From assembly GCA_002729725.1 (NCBI GenBank), contig PBYS01000002.1:62001-126000 (forward strand): a DNA stretch of 64,000 nucleotides. The letters are read 5' to 3'. Below are positions 42,884-51,704 of this stretch, piece by piece. The position numbers and the translations under genes were made by a program. The notes under the pieces are model-generated. The model saw only the letters and a program-made list of their open reading frames with translations, searched no databases and had not been told where the DNA came from. The DNA comes from Puniceicoccaceae bacterium. GTDB taxonomy: Bacteria > Verrucomicrobiota > Verrucomicrobiia > Opitutales > Coraliomargaritaceae. Within the stretch, counting starts at the first letter, position 1. Each line of letters starts with the position of its first letter.

Positions 42884-43972
42884 TCAAGCACCGGACTGCG
42901 ACGCGTCCACCACATCCATACTAGTGGCCAGATCACTCTGGGCTTGAGCATGCGGATCAGCTTTAGCCTGCTCCAATTTCGCACGGTAACGCTTCAATTG
43001 TTGCGCAGTCAGCGTGGCCACATTACAAATCGGTTCACCTGGCTTAACGGCAGGCATGGTCGCCATGCCTAAGATGATACCATGATTCGGAGAGCGCAGC
43101 ACGTTCTGCTCAACTCCCATGATACTATAGTTAGTCGCCACGGCTTGATCCGCTTCGACAAAGTCGCCGGGGCTGACGTGAAACTTCAAAATGCCTCCCA
43201 CCGTCGCCCGAACCCACTGCATCTTGCGCACTTTGGCAAGAAATGGCGGCCGGACCTGTGGCTCGTCAATCATGCCGAGACTCGATAACACATTGCGAAT
43301 GCCTTGTATTCCGATCTGCAACACACTGGGCTCCACCTTACAGGGCTCTCCAGCTTCGAGTATGATAGTGGGACAGCCCCGACGGGTTGATTCACGTCGA
43401 AAAGATCCAAGCGGTCCTTTACCGTCCACCACCATGACGCAGCCAAAAGCTTCAGCTAGGCGCCGCGCTGCAGGGTCGGTCAAATCCGCCCGAATGTTGG
43501 GAAAATTCGTCCGTTGGGCCGCAGCAGTATGGAGGTCGATTCCATAATCGCATTTATCTACCAGCTCCGTCATCAAAGTGTTGGCGATCCGACTGGCGAG
43601 GCTGCCGTTTTTCGAGCCCGGAAAGGAGCGATTCAGATCACGACGATCGGGCAAGTAGCGCTCATGGGTCTCAAATCCGAACACATTGATGACAGGTGCC
43701 AGCACTAAAGTCCCTCGCTTCAAATCAACCGTTTGGCCAAATAAGAAGTCGTGGATAATTCCGGTGCCATTAACCTCATCACCATGTATCGCAGCCGTTA
43801 TAAAGATGGTCGGCCCGGGCTCCATCGCCCGCATCACACGCAGCGGGATACAGATTTTATCTCCGGTGTAAGTTTCCGAAATCTCCAGCCTCACATCCTT
43901 AGATTCTCTTAGCCGGATGCGCTCACCTGCGATCAAAAATGGCTGGGGTCCTGGCATCTTAGGAAGCCTCAC
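42884..43972 (-). CDS. Succinylglutamate desuccinylase/aspartoacylase-family metalloenzyme
   Basis: A 362-residue zinc-dependent M14-like hydrolase. The zinc-binding set is present: HGDE near residue 63, DLHT near 148 and a Glu in ILEAGEP; RRDLNRSFPG is also characteristic. A C-terminal beta domain follows (VRATVGGILKFHVSPGDFV). Family members cleave amide bonds of N-acyl amino acids or trim terminal Glu-like residues. It overlaps or abuts the end of rimK (GTG start at 43972 or ATG at 43957), so it should act in the same pathway; removal of glutamate tails is an attractive inference. Confidence 0.82.
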   Translation of the reverse strand: MRLPKMPGPQPFLIAGERIRLRESKDVRLEISETYTGDKICIPLRVMRAMEPGPTIFITAAIHGDEVNGTGIIHDFLFGQTVDLKRGTLVLAPVINVFGFETHERYLPDRRDLNRSFPGSKNGSLASRIANTLMTELVDKCDYGIDLHTAAAQRTNFPNIRADLTDPAARRLAEAFGCVMVVDGKGPLGSFRRESTRRGCPTIILEAGEPCKVEPSVLQIGIQGIRNVLSSLGMIDEPQVRPPFLAKVRKMQWVRATVGGILKFHVSPGDFVEADQAVATNYSIMGVEQNVLRSPNHGIILGMATMPAVKPGEPICNVATLTAQQLKRYRAKLEQAKADPHAQAQSDLATSMDVVDASQSGA

Positions 43973-45152
43973 TTTCTACAGGCATCTTTTTAAGCTTACG
44001 CCGCTTCTTCTTTGCTAGGCGCTCGGGCAAAAAGGTACTCAAAGCAATCTGACTGCCATAGCAAAGCAAGCTATCGCCCTCTAAGATCTCGCGTTCCTTG
44101 CGCGGATTGGCAATCTGCTCGCCCCCACGAGAGAGGCGCAACACTACGATGTCACGCTCGCGCAAACCACTCGACTCAATGGTCTGCCCAACGATGGGCG
44201 CATTGGGCGCCACATTGAATTCGGTCACAGTATACCCTTTAGTCAACGACAGGCGCTCTCGAATATTGAAGTTACCAAATTTAATCTGCTCCTCGGTGAA
44301 TTGTATGATTTCGCCCGCGATGTCCAAGCCAGTGGCTCCCTCGATGCCTTCCAGCCCCGGCGAGGAATTAACCTCCATGATCACAGGTCCATCTTTGCCT
44401 TCCAACATATCCACGCCAGCGACTTTGAGGTTGAGTATCTGAGCCGCCCGCACCGCGGTGCGCTCGTAAGCTTCGTCCAGTTTCACCAGCTCCGTCTTAC
44501 CGCCACGGTGGACATTACTGCGAAATTCTTGCCCCACGGCGGTGCGCCGCATCGCGCCCACCACACGGTCGCCCACCACGAAGGCGCGGATGTCGCGCCC
44601 CTTGGACTCGGAGACGAATTTCTGCACCAGCACATTTTGCTGCACACTGGAGAGGGTCTCAATAATCGCTTCGGCCACCTTATTTGACTCCGCCAAAATC
44701 ACGCCCACGCCTTGAGTACCTGAAAGCAGCTTGATGACTACCGGCGCGCCCCCCATCTCTTGAATGGCCTGCAAGATGTCCTTTTGATTGCGCACAAAGG
44801 CAGTCTCCGCGATCCCAATGTCATGCCGACTAAGGGCCTGCATTGAAGAAAGCTTGTCTCGCGAAGCGAGAATAGAGTCCGCAGTGTTCAGACAAAAGGT
44901 CCCCATTTGCTCGAACTGTCGCACCACTGCGGTGCCGTAAAAAGTCACCGAGGTCCCGATACGTGGAATGATCGCGTCGTAGTGGCTGATCGGCTTGCCC
45001 GCATAAGTCACATCCGGCTCGCCCTGTCGCAGATATAGGCCAAATTTGAGCGTATCAAAAATACGCACGCGATGCCCACGCGCAAGCGCAGCCTCACGTA
45101 AACGCTTCGTACTGTAGAGCTTAGGACCCCGAGAGAGAATGGCAATATTCAT
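43959..45152 (-). CDS. rimK: RimK-type glutamate ligase with C-terminal RCK_C-like domain
   Basis: RimK adds glutamates to the C-terminus of ribosomal protein S6 using ATP. Residues 1-290 match E. coli RimK from the start MNIAILSRGPKLYST, through the ATP-grasp core with KLLSGTQGVGVIL, VQKFVSESKGRDIRAFVVGD, MRRTAVGQEFRSNVHRGG and VIMEVNSSPGLEGIE. E. coli RimK ends near residue 300; here about 100 more residues follow, including APIVGQTIESSGLRERDIVVL and ILEGDSLLCYGS, which look like an RCK_C (TrkA-C) ligand-binding domain, and a Lys-rich tail. It overlaps rimB by four bases. Confidence 0.9.
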   Translation of the reverse strand: MNIAILSRGPKLYSTKRLREAALARGHRVRIFDTLKFGLYLRQGEPDVTYAGKPISHYDAIIPRIGTSVTFYGTAVVRQFEQMGTFCLNTADSILASRDKLSSMQALSRHDIGIAETAFVRNQKDILQAIQEMGGAPVVIKLLSGTQGVGVILAESNKVAEAIIETLSSVQQNVLVQKFVSESKGRDIRAFVVGDRVVGAMRRTAVGQEFRSNVHRGGKTELVKLDEAYERTAVRAAQILNLKVAGVDMLEGKDGPVIMEVNSSPGLEGIEGATGLDIAGEIIQFTEEQIKFGNFNIRERLSLTKGYTVTEFNVAPNAPIVGQTIESSGLRERDIVVLRLSRGGEQIANPRKEREILEGDSLLCYGSQIALSTFLPERLAKKKRRKLKKMPVESEAS

Positions 45153-45613
45153 ATAACTTGTGGATCATCCAGATCGCGAACTTTCCTGCGTGGACGTGTG
45201 ACGTGTTTTTGCGAAGAATCGACTAGAAAATCGCCTTCCAGCGCTTTTCGTCCGAGCAGGATGCGACAGACCATGCTCTCCCGCGAAACGAGGCTAAACT
45301 CCACCTCCTTTTCTCGACCGTGCACCACTAAGCGAGTGCGCACAAAGTAGCGCTCATGCTGCTCTCCATTACTCGAGCGCACATGCGTCTGATGATCAAT
45401 CGGCGCGACCACCGTCTTGGTGCGCGAGCGATCTTTGCGATCCAGCACGATGTCGAACTGAATTTGATTGCCTGGCAACTCGACGACATTGCAGACATCC
45501 AGTGCCGAGCGCCGCGCGCCGGTATCACTTTTCGCAATGATCGACTCGATCCCCCAGTCCGGCAGATCAACCGTTTCCTTCCAGCCAATAATTTTAAGGT
45601 TTTTGGAGCTCAT
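45149..45613 (-). CDS. rimB: RimB-like retropepsin-type protease (DUF785)
   Basis: A 154-residue protein of the DUF785 family (once called ATP-dependent zinc protease). The core motif KSDTGARRSALDV near residue 28 supplies the Asp-Thr-Gly of a retropepsin-like active site; LGRKALEGDFLVD near 124 is the second conserved block. In Pseudomonas, RimB works with RimK and RimA in control of S6 glutamylation and later work describes it as a protease of glutamate tails. It lies first in the row and its stop overlaps the rimK start, so a joint role is likely. Confidence 0.82.
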   Translation of the reverse strand: MSSKNLKIIGWKETVDLPDWGIESIIAKSDTGARRSALDVCNVVELPGNQIQFDIVLDRKDRSRTKTVVAPIDHQTHVRSSNGEQHERYFVRTRLVVHGREKEVEFSLVSRESMVCRILLGRKALEGDFLVDSSQKHVTRPRRKVRDLDDPQVI

Positions 45614-45616
45614 TTG

Positions 45617-46738
45617 TTACCAAATGCCACGGTCCCTCTTTTTGAGCGACTTCGCCACAGCCACCAGCAGCTGCACGGTATGCTCAATATCCTCGAGATC
45701 TACCATTTCACTGGGCGTGTGCATGTAACGCAGCGGGATCGAAAGCAAGCCGGTGGCGATACCAGCCTGTGCGACCTGAATCGCACGCGCATCGGTGCCA
45801 GTAGGCCGAGGATCGGCTTCGACCTGATACGGAATCTTATTCTTCTCCGCAGCTCGCACTATGAGATCGAAAATGACCGGATTGATGTTCGGTCCGCGGC
45901 AAATGATCGGGCCTCCCCCTTGCTTAAAGCTACCATATTTACGTGGATCGCAATCCGGCGAATCCGTCGCATGCCCAACGTCCACCGCAATCGCGAAATC
46001 TGGATTTTCCGAGAACGCAGCAGTCATCGCCCCGCGGGTGCCAATTTCCTCCTGTGTGGTGGCCGCTGCAGTCACGCGCGCGTCCAACTTGCCCTTGGTC
46101 AAGCGGCGCACAGCTTCCATCACAGCATAAGCCCCCGCTTTATCATCAAAAGCACGTGCCACGCCGACACTGCCACGCACCAACTCAAAGCTTTGGTCGT
46201 AAACAGCGGTATCCCCAATGCGAACCAAGCCTTCTGCCTCGGCCTGGTCCTTCACTCCGAGATCAATCCAGATCTCGTGCGTTTCAGGCACCTTTTTGCG
46301 ATCTTCAGCACTCATCAAGTGAATGGCGCGCTTCCCTGTTACGCCTTTAACGATGCCGTTCTTTGTCAAAATAGAGACACGACGCCCCGAGATCATCGAT
46401 TTATCGTGGCCGCCCAAGGTGTCGAAATAAACAAAGCCCTGATCATTGATATAAGTGATGATCAGCCCCAGCTCATCGATATGACCCGCAAACAACAGCT
46501 TCGGATCACCGTCTGGATTCACTGTAGCAAAACGATTCCCCATCGTGTCACGACGATAAGCATCGACCTCATCCTCCACATATTGGTCGACCACAGCTTG
46601 CGCTTCATACTCTGCCCCCGTCGGGGAACGTGCATTCAACAAGTCGACCAGAAATTCAGGTGCTTGATAGGCTTGATTCTTATTATTAGCGGCTTTCTTC
46701 GCAGTTTTCTTTTTAGGCATAAGGAAAGTCTTACGCAT
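45617..46738 (-). CDS. M42-family metallo-aminopeptidase
   Basis: A 373-residue M42 (TET/FrvX/glutamyl aminopeptidase) protein. The two-metal site is complete: GHIDELGL, ARAFDDKAG, TTQEEIGTRG, VDVGHATD and a final His in MHTPSEMVD. These enzymes form tetrahedral dodecamers that degrade short peptides; some prefer acidic residues. It ends three bases before rimB and would be co-transcribed with the rim genes. A later ATG at 46720 (MPKKKT) is an equally plausible start; the Lys-rich N-terminal stretch is not part of the enzyme core. Confidence 0.9.
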   Translation of the reverse strand: MRKTFLMPKKKTAKKAANNKNQAYQAPEFLVDLLNARSPTGAEYEAQAVVDQYVEDEVDAYRRDTMGNRFATVNPDGDPKLLFAGHIDELGLIITYINDQGFVYFDTLGGHDKSMISGRRVSILTKNGIVKGVTGKRAIHLMSAEDRKKVPETHEIWIDLGVKDQAEAEGLVRIGDTAVYDQSFELVRGSVGVARAFDDKAGAYAVMEAVRRLTKGKLDARVTAAATTQEEIGTRGAMTAAFSENPDFAIAVDVGHATDSPDCDPRKYGSFKQGGGPIICRGPNINPVIFDLIVRAAEKNKIPYQVEADPRPTGTDARAIQVAQAGIATGLLSIPLRYMHTPSEMVDLEDIEHTVQLLVAVAKSLKKRDRGIW

Positions 46739-46928
46739 CGTATTCGGATAGCAAAGTCATTTAGCATAAAAAATGCATACAAATGGATTTCTAGAACCCG
46801 CTGACTTACAGCAGCTTCTTTGTGGCCAGTAGCGGGGCTGTGATGAAAAGCGCTCAGATTCGTAAAAGGGGGTTGATTTTTAAAAGCAAAACAACAAATT
46901 CCAGCACTATGCGGAACAACCGCAGCTT

Positions 46929-47693
46929 ATGAGCGATCCAAATTTCGACCATTCTGAAGGCGACTGGGAAGAATTCTCCAGTGAACCATACTGGAGCGAG
47001 TCCCAGTGGCGAAACTATTTAAAAGGTTCCGACCGAGATACTGCGCGCTTTCTCAGCATTTATAATAGTGTGAAAGATAAACCCAACCATCTCGACGAAG
47101 TTGCCTCTTTGATGGGCTGGGATGCCGAGGACATTTCCATGACCGACGAGTTAAGTTTCATGGATCATGCGCAAGACTCTGGGGACGACACATCAGACAC
47201 TTCCAACGACATAGACGGCTTGAACAGCTTCGGCGAAGACAGCGACCGTGATGAAGACAGCGAAATGAGTGATCAAAGTGGCGCCCCCTACACTCTGCAC
47301 CGCCACCCGGTATTTGTCGTCACCCGCTCGCTTTATCGCTATTTGCACCAAAGCTGGGAACACTTCATGGTGCACAGCGAGTATGCGGTATCGCCTAAGC
47401 TCTGCTGGGATTATGCCAATAGCTTACACCAGGCAGAAATGAACGTGTTGCTCTCCATCCAAGCCTTGGATTTGGGGGACTTCGGCCTGTCCATTTGCCA
47501 TCTAAAAAACAGCCTCAGCGCACTCAATCAAACTTTACACCTACTCAACCAACTCACGCATCCCAACGAGGCCTTCGTCAACGGCTTTTGTCATGAGGCG
47601 CGCATCCGCCTCTTCGACCTACGCGAGCTATGGATTCGAGTCATGGGCGACTGTCGGCACGAGTGCCAGCGGCGACCGGGTGAGCAAGACTAG
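46929..47693 (+). CDS. Hypothetical acidic protein
   Basis: A 254-residue protein of unknown family. Residues 1-60 are acidic and aromatic (GDWEEFSSEPYWSESQWRNYLKG), residues about 65-125 form a low-complexity Asp/Ser/Glu linker, and residues 130-245 form a helical domain with LHQAEMNVLLSIQAL and SICHLKNSLSALNQTLHLLNQL. The helical half may be a four-helix bundle. It stands 41 bases before the sigma-like gene and could be its partner. Nothing in the sequence points to an enzymatic activity. Confidence 0.6.
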   Translation: MSDPNFDHSEGDWEEFSSEPYWSESQWRNYLKGSDRDTARFLSIYNSVKDKPNHLDEVASLMGWDAEDISMTDELSFMDHAQDSGDDTSDTSNDIDGLNSFGEDSDRDEDSEMSDQSGAPYTLHRHPVFVVTRSLYRYLHQSWEHFMVHSEYAVSPKLCWDYANSLHQAEMNVLLSIQALDLGDFGLSICHLKNSLSALNQTLHLLNQLTHPNEAFVNGFCHEARIRLFDLRELWIRVMGDCRHECQRRPGEQD

Positions 47694-47734
47694 CGCCTCA
47701 TTACTAGCGACCCACCTACACACTCACACGTGTC

Positions 47735-48556
47735 ATGAGCTCCCTACGAAGCACCCTTTTCCGACTGACCCACGCGACACCTGAACGCAAAGCCAGCCGG
47801 GCTCAGCTCAAATTGGCAAAAGCGGGCGACACTGAGGCCTATCTCGCTCTTGTTTCGTATTATTTGGACCTCTCACTGCTTTATTTCGGAGGCTGCTTGC
47901 GCGAACCTGTGACCACTCGCTTTGCTCGTGTGGAACAAGTATTCACTGCACTGTGGCAGCACCTCCCCTATGCGGAGCGAGTCTCCGACTTCGAATATAT
48001 GCTGGCCAGCGCCCTATTCGAAAATGCCCCCGACCAGGGCAGTATTCGATCCTCTGAAGCGCTAGTCACTAAGCTACGCTTACTGGCGCCCAAGAACCGC
48101 TTCGCCTTCATCGCCTACGAATTTGAAAACTGGCCCTTGCGCTGGGTCGCATTGCTGATGCGCACTCGCCCACGCGCGCTCCACCGCCGACTCTCGCAAG
48201 CACGCTGCGAGCTCTGTGGTATCCGCTGGCAAACCCTCGCCACTGAAGAGCGCGAATGCCTCGAAGCAATTAGCATCGCAATGGACCAATCCCCCAACTT
48301 GCGCGCGAACAAAGCACTCTGCGATCGTCTTGCTAGCTTCCCACGTGTGAGCGAAATCAAGGCTCTCTGGCTGGAACTACGCCCGGAGCTCGTCGAAGTG
48401 CGCCACCGATACCTCCCGAAATCCGATGAACGCGAACTCTTGCTAGGCAATATATTCAAAGCCATTCAAACCGCCCCGATGACCCAGCCTCCACTCATGG
48501 CTCGCGTGGTCAACACACTACATTTTGCTCGCTACGCGAAGATTAAGGTTTCTTGA
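47735..48556 (+). CDS. Divergent ECF sigma-factor-like protein
   Basis: A 273-residue protein that I place by pattern, not by close likeness. Residues about 28-100 (DTEAYLALVSYYLDLSLLYFGG, then FTALWQHLPYAERVSDFEYMLASALFE) align with sigma region 2, and residues about 112-160 (LRLLAPKNRFAFIAYEFENWPLRWVALLMRT, then LHRRLSQARCEL) align with the helix-turn-helix of region 4. An added C-terminal domain of about 100 residues follows. It might be a sigma factor or a derived regulator that lost core binding. It follows the acidic protein gene in the same direction. Confidence 0.5.
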   Translation: MSSLRSTLFRLTHATPERKASRAQLKLAKAGDTEAYLALVSYYLDLSLLYFGGCLREPVTTRFARVEQVFTALWQHLPYAERVSDFEYMLASALFENAPDQGSIRSSEALVTKLRLLAPKNRFAFIAYEFENWPLRWVALLMRTRPRALHRRLSQARCELCGIRWQTLATEERECLEAISIAMDQSPNLRANKALCDRLASFPRVSEIKALWLELRPELVEVRHRYLPKSDERELLLGNIFKAIQTAPMTQPPLMARVVNTLHFARYAKIKVS

Positions 48557-48608
48557 CCTCGTGCAGTCAATAGGCCCAATGTAGGCAGTATCTATTTCAA
48601 CTGATCCC

Positions 48609-49934
48609 ATGCCTATACACCGCATTTCTTCCCTTTGCCTCTTAATCCTCAGTCTCGCCAGCTCTGCACTCCACGGCGCTCTGGTCAATGGCCCCATGCT
48701 CAGCCATTTAGACATGCGCGAAGCTAAGATATGGCTGCAGACAGACGAGCCCTCCGTAGTGCGGATCGCATACGCCGCCAATGGCAACGATGCCGAATTG
48801 ACATGGAGCAGTCCGGTTCAAACTAGAAATACACTCGCGCACACCGCAGTCGTCACACTCGATCAAGTCGAACCTGGTATTCACTACAGCTACCGCGTCG
48901 AGCTGAACGGCGAACTCGTCACTAGCCCCGCTCATTTCAACAGTCCGGCCAACTACTTTGACCGAAGCCCACCACCGGACTTTAAAATTGCCGTCGCTGG
49001 CGCTCACTACGCAGTCGAAGAAGGCTTTGAGCCCCCCTACCAAACCCTAGGCGCAGGCTATGATATCTTTAATAGCATTGCCGACAGCAAGCCCGCACTC
49101 ATGGTCTGGGCGGGCAACACTGCACACCTGCGTCGCAGTGACTGGACCACTCAAAGCGGCTACTTAAAGCGTTTCGCTCAAGCCCGAGCACTCCCACAAC
49201 TCAAGCAACTACTGCAAAGTATCCCACACTACGCCACTTGGGGCGAAGCCGACTTTGGCGCCCCCCACGGTGGACAACGCAGCACCACCCGCCCCATCGC
49301 CGAGCGCAGCTTCAAAGCCTTCTGGCCTCGACCCATTCAAGTCAGCCAGCTCGATGGGGTCGCCACTCAATTCCGCTACGCCGACGTGGACTTCTTTATG
49401 CTCGATGTGCGCAGCTACCGCAACGACACCCCGAACGCATCCACCCGGATGCAAATCCTCGGCGAAGAACAGATCGCCTGGCTGCGTCAAGCACTCATCC
49501 AAAGCACAGCCAGCTTTAAGCTTATTATCGCAGGTGCCCCGATCTTAAATCCCGCGGATTCCCGCAGCAATCTCAGCTACGCCGAAAGCGAACACACCGA
49601 ATTCCTGCAAATGCTGCGCGAAGAACGTATCGCCGGCCTATTTTTCATCAGCGGCGGAAAAAGCTACGGCGAACTCACTCGACTCGTACATGCCAGCAGC
49701 TACAATCTCTACGATCTTACAGTAGGCCCGCTCACTGCGCGCCCAGGCGACAATGAAGACGAGCTCAACTTCTTCCGCCAACCTGGCAGCAGCACCTTCG
49801 AACGCCACTTCGCCTTGATAGAATTCAGCGGTCCGGAAGAAGATCGCGTGCTCACCATGCGGGTGCTGAGTATGGAGGGCAAAGAACTCTGGAACCGTAG
49901 CGTCTCCGCCAGCTCTCTGCAGTCTGCCAACTAG
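48609..49934 (+). CDS. Exported PhoD-like protein with lost catalytic motifs
   Basis: The 441-residue protein has a signal peptide (about 1-23), an N-terminal Fn3/purple-acid-phosphatase-type domain (about 27-115) and a PhoD-like metallophosphatase fold. At the catalytic positions the usual motifs are altered: the GD of strand 2 reads WAGN, the W-D-D-H-D motif reads WGEAD, and the SGDxH near the C-terminus reads SGGKS. DVRSYRN still marks the D-x-R-x-x-R region. Thus the metal ligands look lost and it is probably not a phosphatase; a binding or structural role at the surface is possible. It runs up to the broken SRPBCC gene. Confidence 0.7.
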   Translation: MPIHRISSLCLLILSLASSALHGALVNGPMLSHLDMREAKIWLQTDEPSVVRIAYAANGNDAELTWSSPVQTRNTLAHTAVVTLDQVEPGIHYSYRVELNGELVTSPAHFNSPANYFDRSPPPDFKIAVAGAHYAVEEGFEPPYQTLGAGYDIFNSIADSKPALMVWAGNTAHLRRSDWTTQSGYLKRFAQARALPQLKQLLQSIPHYATWGEADFGAPHGGQRSTTRPIAERSFKAFWPRPIQVSQLDGVATQFRYADVDFFMLDVRSYRNDTPNASTRMQILGEEQIAWLRQALIQSTASFKLIIAGAPILNPADSRSNLSYAESEHTEFLQMLREERIAGLFFISGGKSYGELTRLVHASSYNLYDLTVGPLTARPGDNEDELNFFRQPGSSTFERHFALIEFSGPEEDRVLTMRVLSMEGKELWNRSVSASSLQSAN

Positions 49935-50201
49935 ATCAGAACTCACAGCGACTGGCGGCGGCGTCAACAGATCCAATTGCATCTGCAAAGATTGATTCTC
50001 CACCGCATCCAATAATCGCATCTCACCACTGCCCACAATCTTACCGTTCCAGGCATAAGAACGACCCTCCTCCCCGAAAGAAAGCGTCGCTTCTTTTTCC
50101 GCACTCAACCAAGGCGACCACTCCGGCCAACGTTTAAAATCACGCACCAGCGCATAGACAGCATCCAAAGGGGCCTCAATCACAGTGGATCGTTCAATCA
50201 T
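49935..50201 (-). pseudogene. SRPBCC-family protein, 3' part lost
   Basis: From the ATG at 50201 the minus strand encodes about 85 residues of a START/SRPBCC-type lipid-binding fold: IERSTVIEAPLDAVYALVRDFKRWPEWSPW, SYAWNGKIVGSGEMRLLDA and a following beta strand. Intact members have about 150-180 residues. Beyond about 49950 the frame (open to 49638) is merely the opposite strand of the PhoD-like gene, so the second half of the domain is missing. The junction coincides with the 3' end of the PhoD-like gene, indicating a deletion or rearrangement. A shortened protein might still be produced. Confidence 0.6.
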
Positions 50202-50260
50202 TAATTATGGCATAATCAGTCTCCTTTAGCTTATTCAGTATCTTATAAGTAGAACGTATC

Positions 50261-50857
50261 ATGGAGCTTGGGGCCGGACGCGCGGGAATCATTGCGGGCG
50301 TATGGCCGCTCTTCGGTGCGATCTTTGCCGCAGTCTTATTAAAAGAACAGCTCTATCGCAGCTATTTCTTTTATATTGGCCTAACAATCGTCGGCATGGT
50401 GGCAGTCTTATCTGGAAACGGGATTGGCGAAGCCAAATTAGCCTTCGATCTACTCGCGCTGACAGGAGCCGCCGCCGGTGGATTCTGCGTGGTTTTAATT
50501 CGACACCTACGGCACAGCGAAAGCACCAGTAATATTTTTGCAGCTCAATGCGTATTCACTGTCATAATCGCAGGCGGATTTTCGCGAACCGACTTAATCG
50601 TCGCCGACTGCACGGCACAGAGCATCCTATTGATTGCTGCCGTCACAGTAGTGAGTGCTCAACTCTGTCTAACCGAAGCCTTTCGCGACCTCACAGTCGC
50701 CAAGGGCTCGGCCTTGCAAATGCTAACGCCTGCTGCGACAGCGGGCTTCAGTATCTTATTACTCGACGAAACTTTCAGTTTCTATGAACTGCTAGGCAGC
50801 GCCGCAGTGCTGTATGGCAGTTATCGGATTGCTACGCACAGGACAATTAAAGAGTAA
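50261..50857 (+). pseudogene. EamA/DMT-family transporter, 5' part lost
   Basis: The frame encodes 198 residues with about seven membrane segments. The first residues, LGAGRAGIIAGVWPLFGAIFAAVLLKE, correspond to the end of the first EamA repeat, and the rest is a complete second repeat ending PAATAGFSILLLDETFSFYELLGSA. Full members have ten segments and about 290 residues, so the first three are missing. The frame is closed by TAA 12 bases ahead of the ATG. Together with the neighbouring SRPBCC fragment this marks a deletion point. An active half-transporter cannot be excluded. Confidence 0.6.
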
Positions 50858-51704
50858 AAGATCCTGAACAAAAACACACGCCGCAATGATTAAAAAACGT
50901 ATGCTGCGCAGAATTCAGCTCTAAGCGGGCACCGTGGTAATCACTAACAGAGGCGCCAGCCTCTTGAAAGATACAAGCAGTCGCCGCGAAATCCCAAAAA
51001 GAACCTCCGCCCAATTCTGGCTTTGGTTCTTTGAGGTAGACCGCCGGAGGATGCTCGAGCACATAACAGGCATTACACACCGCCCCGCCGTGTATTTCAA
51101 TCACCGCCCCCGGATAGCCCGCCCGCTGTGCGCGAGCCTCCATGCCTGCGCTCAAAGCCTCACGCCGAGGATCGGTCTCAAAGGTGCAGTCCATACAAAA
51201 CTTAAGCCGTACACCAGCGGGTTTCACCGCCAGTGGCGCTTGATAAGCTTGACCATTGATGCGTAAGCCCTGCCCCGAAACGGCACGATATAAACGATCC
51301 AGGACGGGATCGTAGACCACTCCAATCATCGGCACTCCATCCCGGCGCACTAAGGCAATCGCCACCGCATAACCGGGCTTTCCCTGCGTAAAAGGGAGCG
51401 TCCCATCCAAGGGATCGATACACCAAAAATAATCTTTCTCAAAGCGACTGCCATCGTCGGTCAACTCCTCTGTCAACAAGGCCAGATCGTAGCTCACAAT
51501 CGTGGACTCCAAGTGCTCAAGAATCACTGCTTGACTACGCTCGTCCACTTCCGTCACAACCTGAGACGCGAGACTATCGCCCCCCTCTTTACGAAAGACC
51601 TCCACCTCACCAGCAGTGAAAGTGCGAATCAATGCCCCCGCCTGCAGGGCCGCCTCAGCAGCGACGTCTGCCAGTGTGTTTAATTGCTGCGAATCTAATT
51701 GCAT
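50847..51704 (-). CDS. Inositol monophosphatase/CysQ-family phosphatase
   Basis: A 285-residue lithium-sensitive-type phosphatase. Metal-binding motifs are present: EELTDD near residue 80 (acidic loop), [12 protein letters not shown] near 97-108, and [14 protein letters not shown] near 238. These enzymes hydrolyse phosphate from inositol phosphates, 3'-phosphoadenosine 5'-phosphate or related substrates in the cytoplasm; the substrate here cannot be fixed. Many Cys and His residues occur at the C-terminus. It overlaps the start of the gene upstream (kinase-like) by ten bases, so the two form an operon. Confidence 0.82.
   Translation of the reverse strand: MQLDSQQLNTLADVAAEAALQAGALIRTFTAGEVEVFRKEGGDSLASQVVTEVDERSQAVILEHLESTIVSYDLALLTEELTDDGSRFEKDYFWCIDPLDGTLPFTQGKPGYAVAIALVRRDGVPMIGVVYDPVLDRLYRAVSGQGLRINGQAYQAPLAVKPAGVRLKFCMDCTFETDPRREALSAGMEARAQRAGYPGAVIEIHGGAVCNACYVLEHPPAVYLKEPKPELGGGSFWDFAATACIFQEAGASVSDYHGARLELNSAQHTFFNHCGVCFCSGSFTL

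Noticed and set aside
45356..46804. 482-codon open frame opposite the M42 peptidase and rimB
   Set aside because: Both genes on the minus strand have complete catalytic motifs; the opposite frame has none.
49638..49934. Continuation of the SRPBCC frame as a 187-residue protein
   Set aside because: This part is the antisense of the PhoD-like gene and does not resemble the second half of the SRPBCC fold, so the gene was called truncated.
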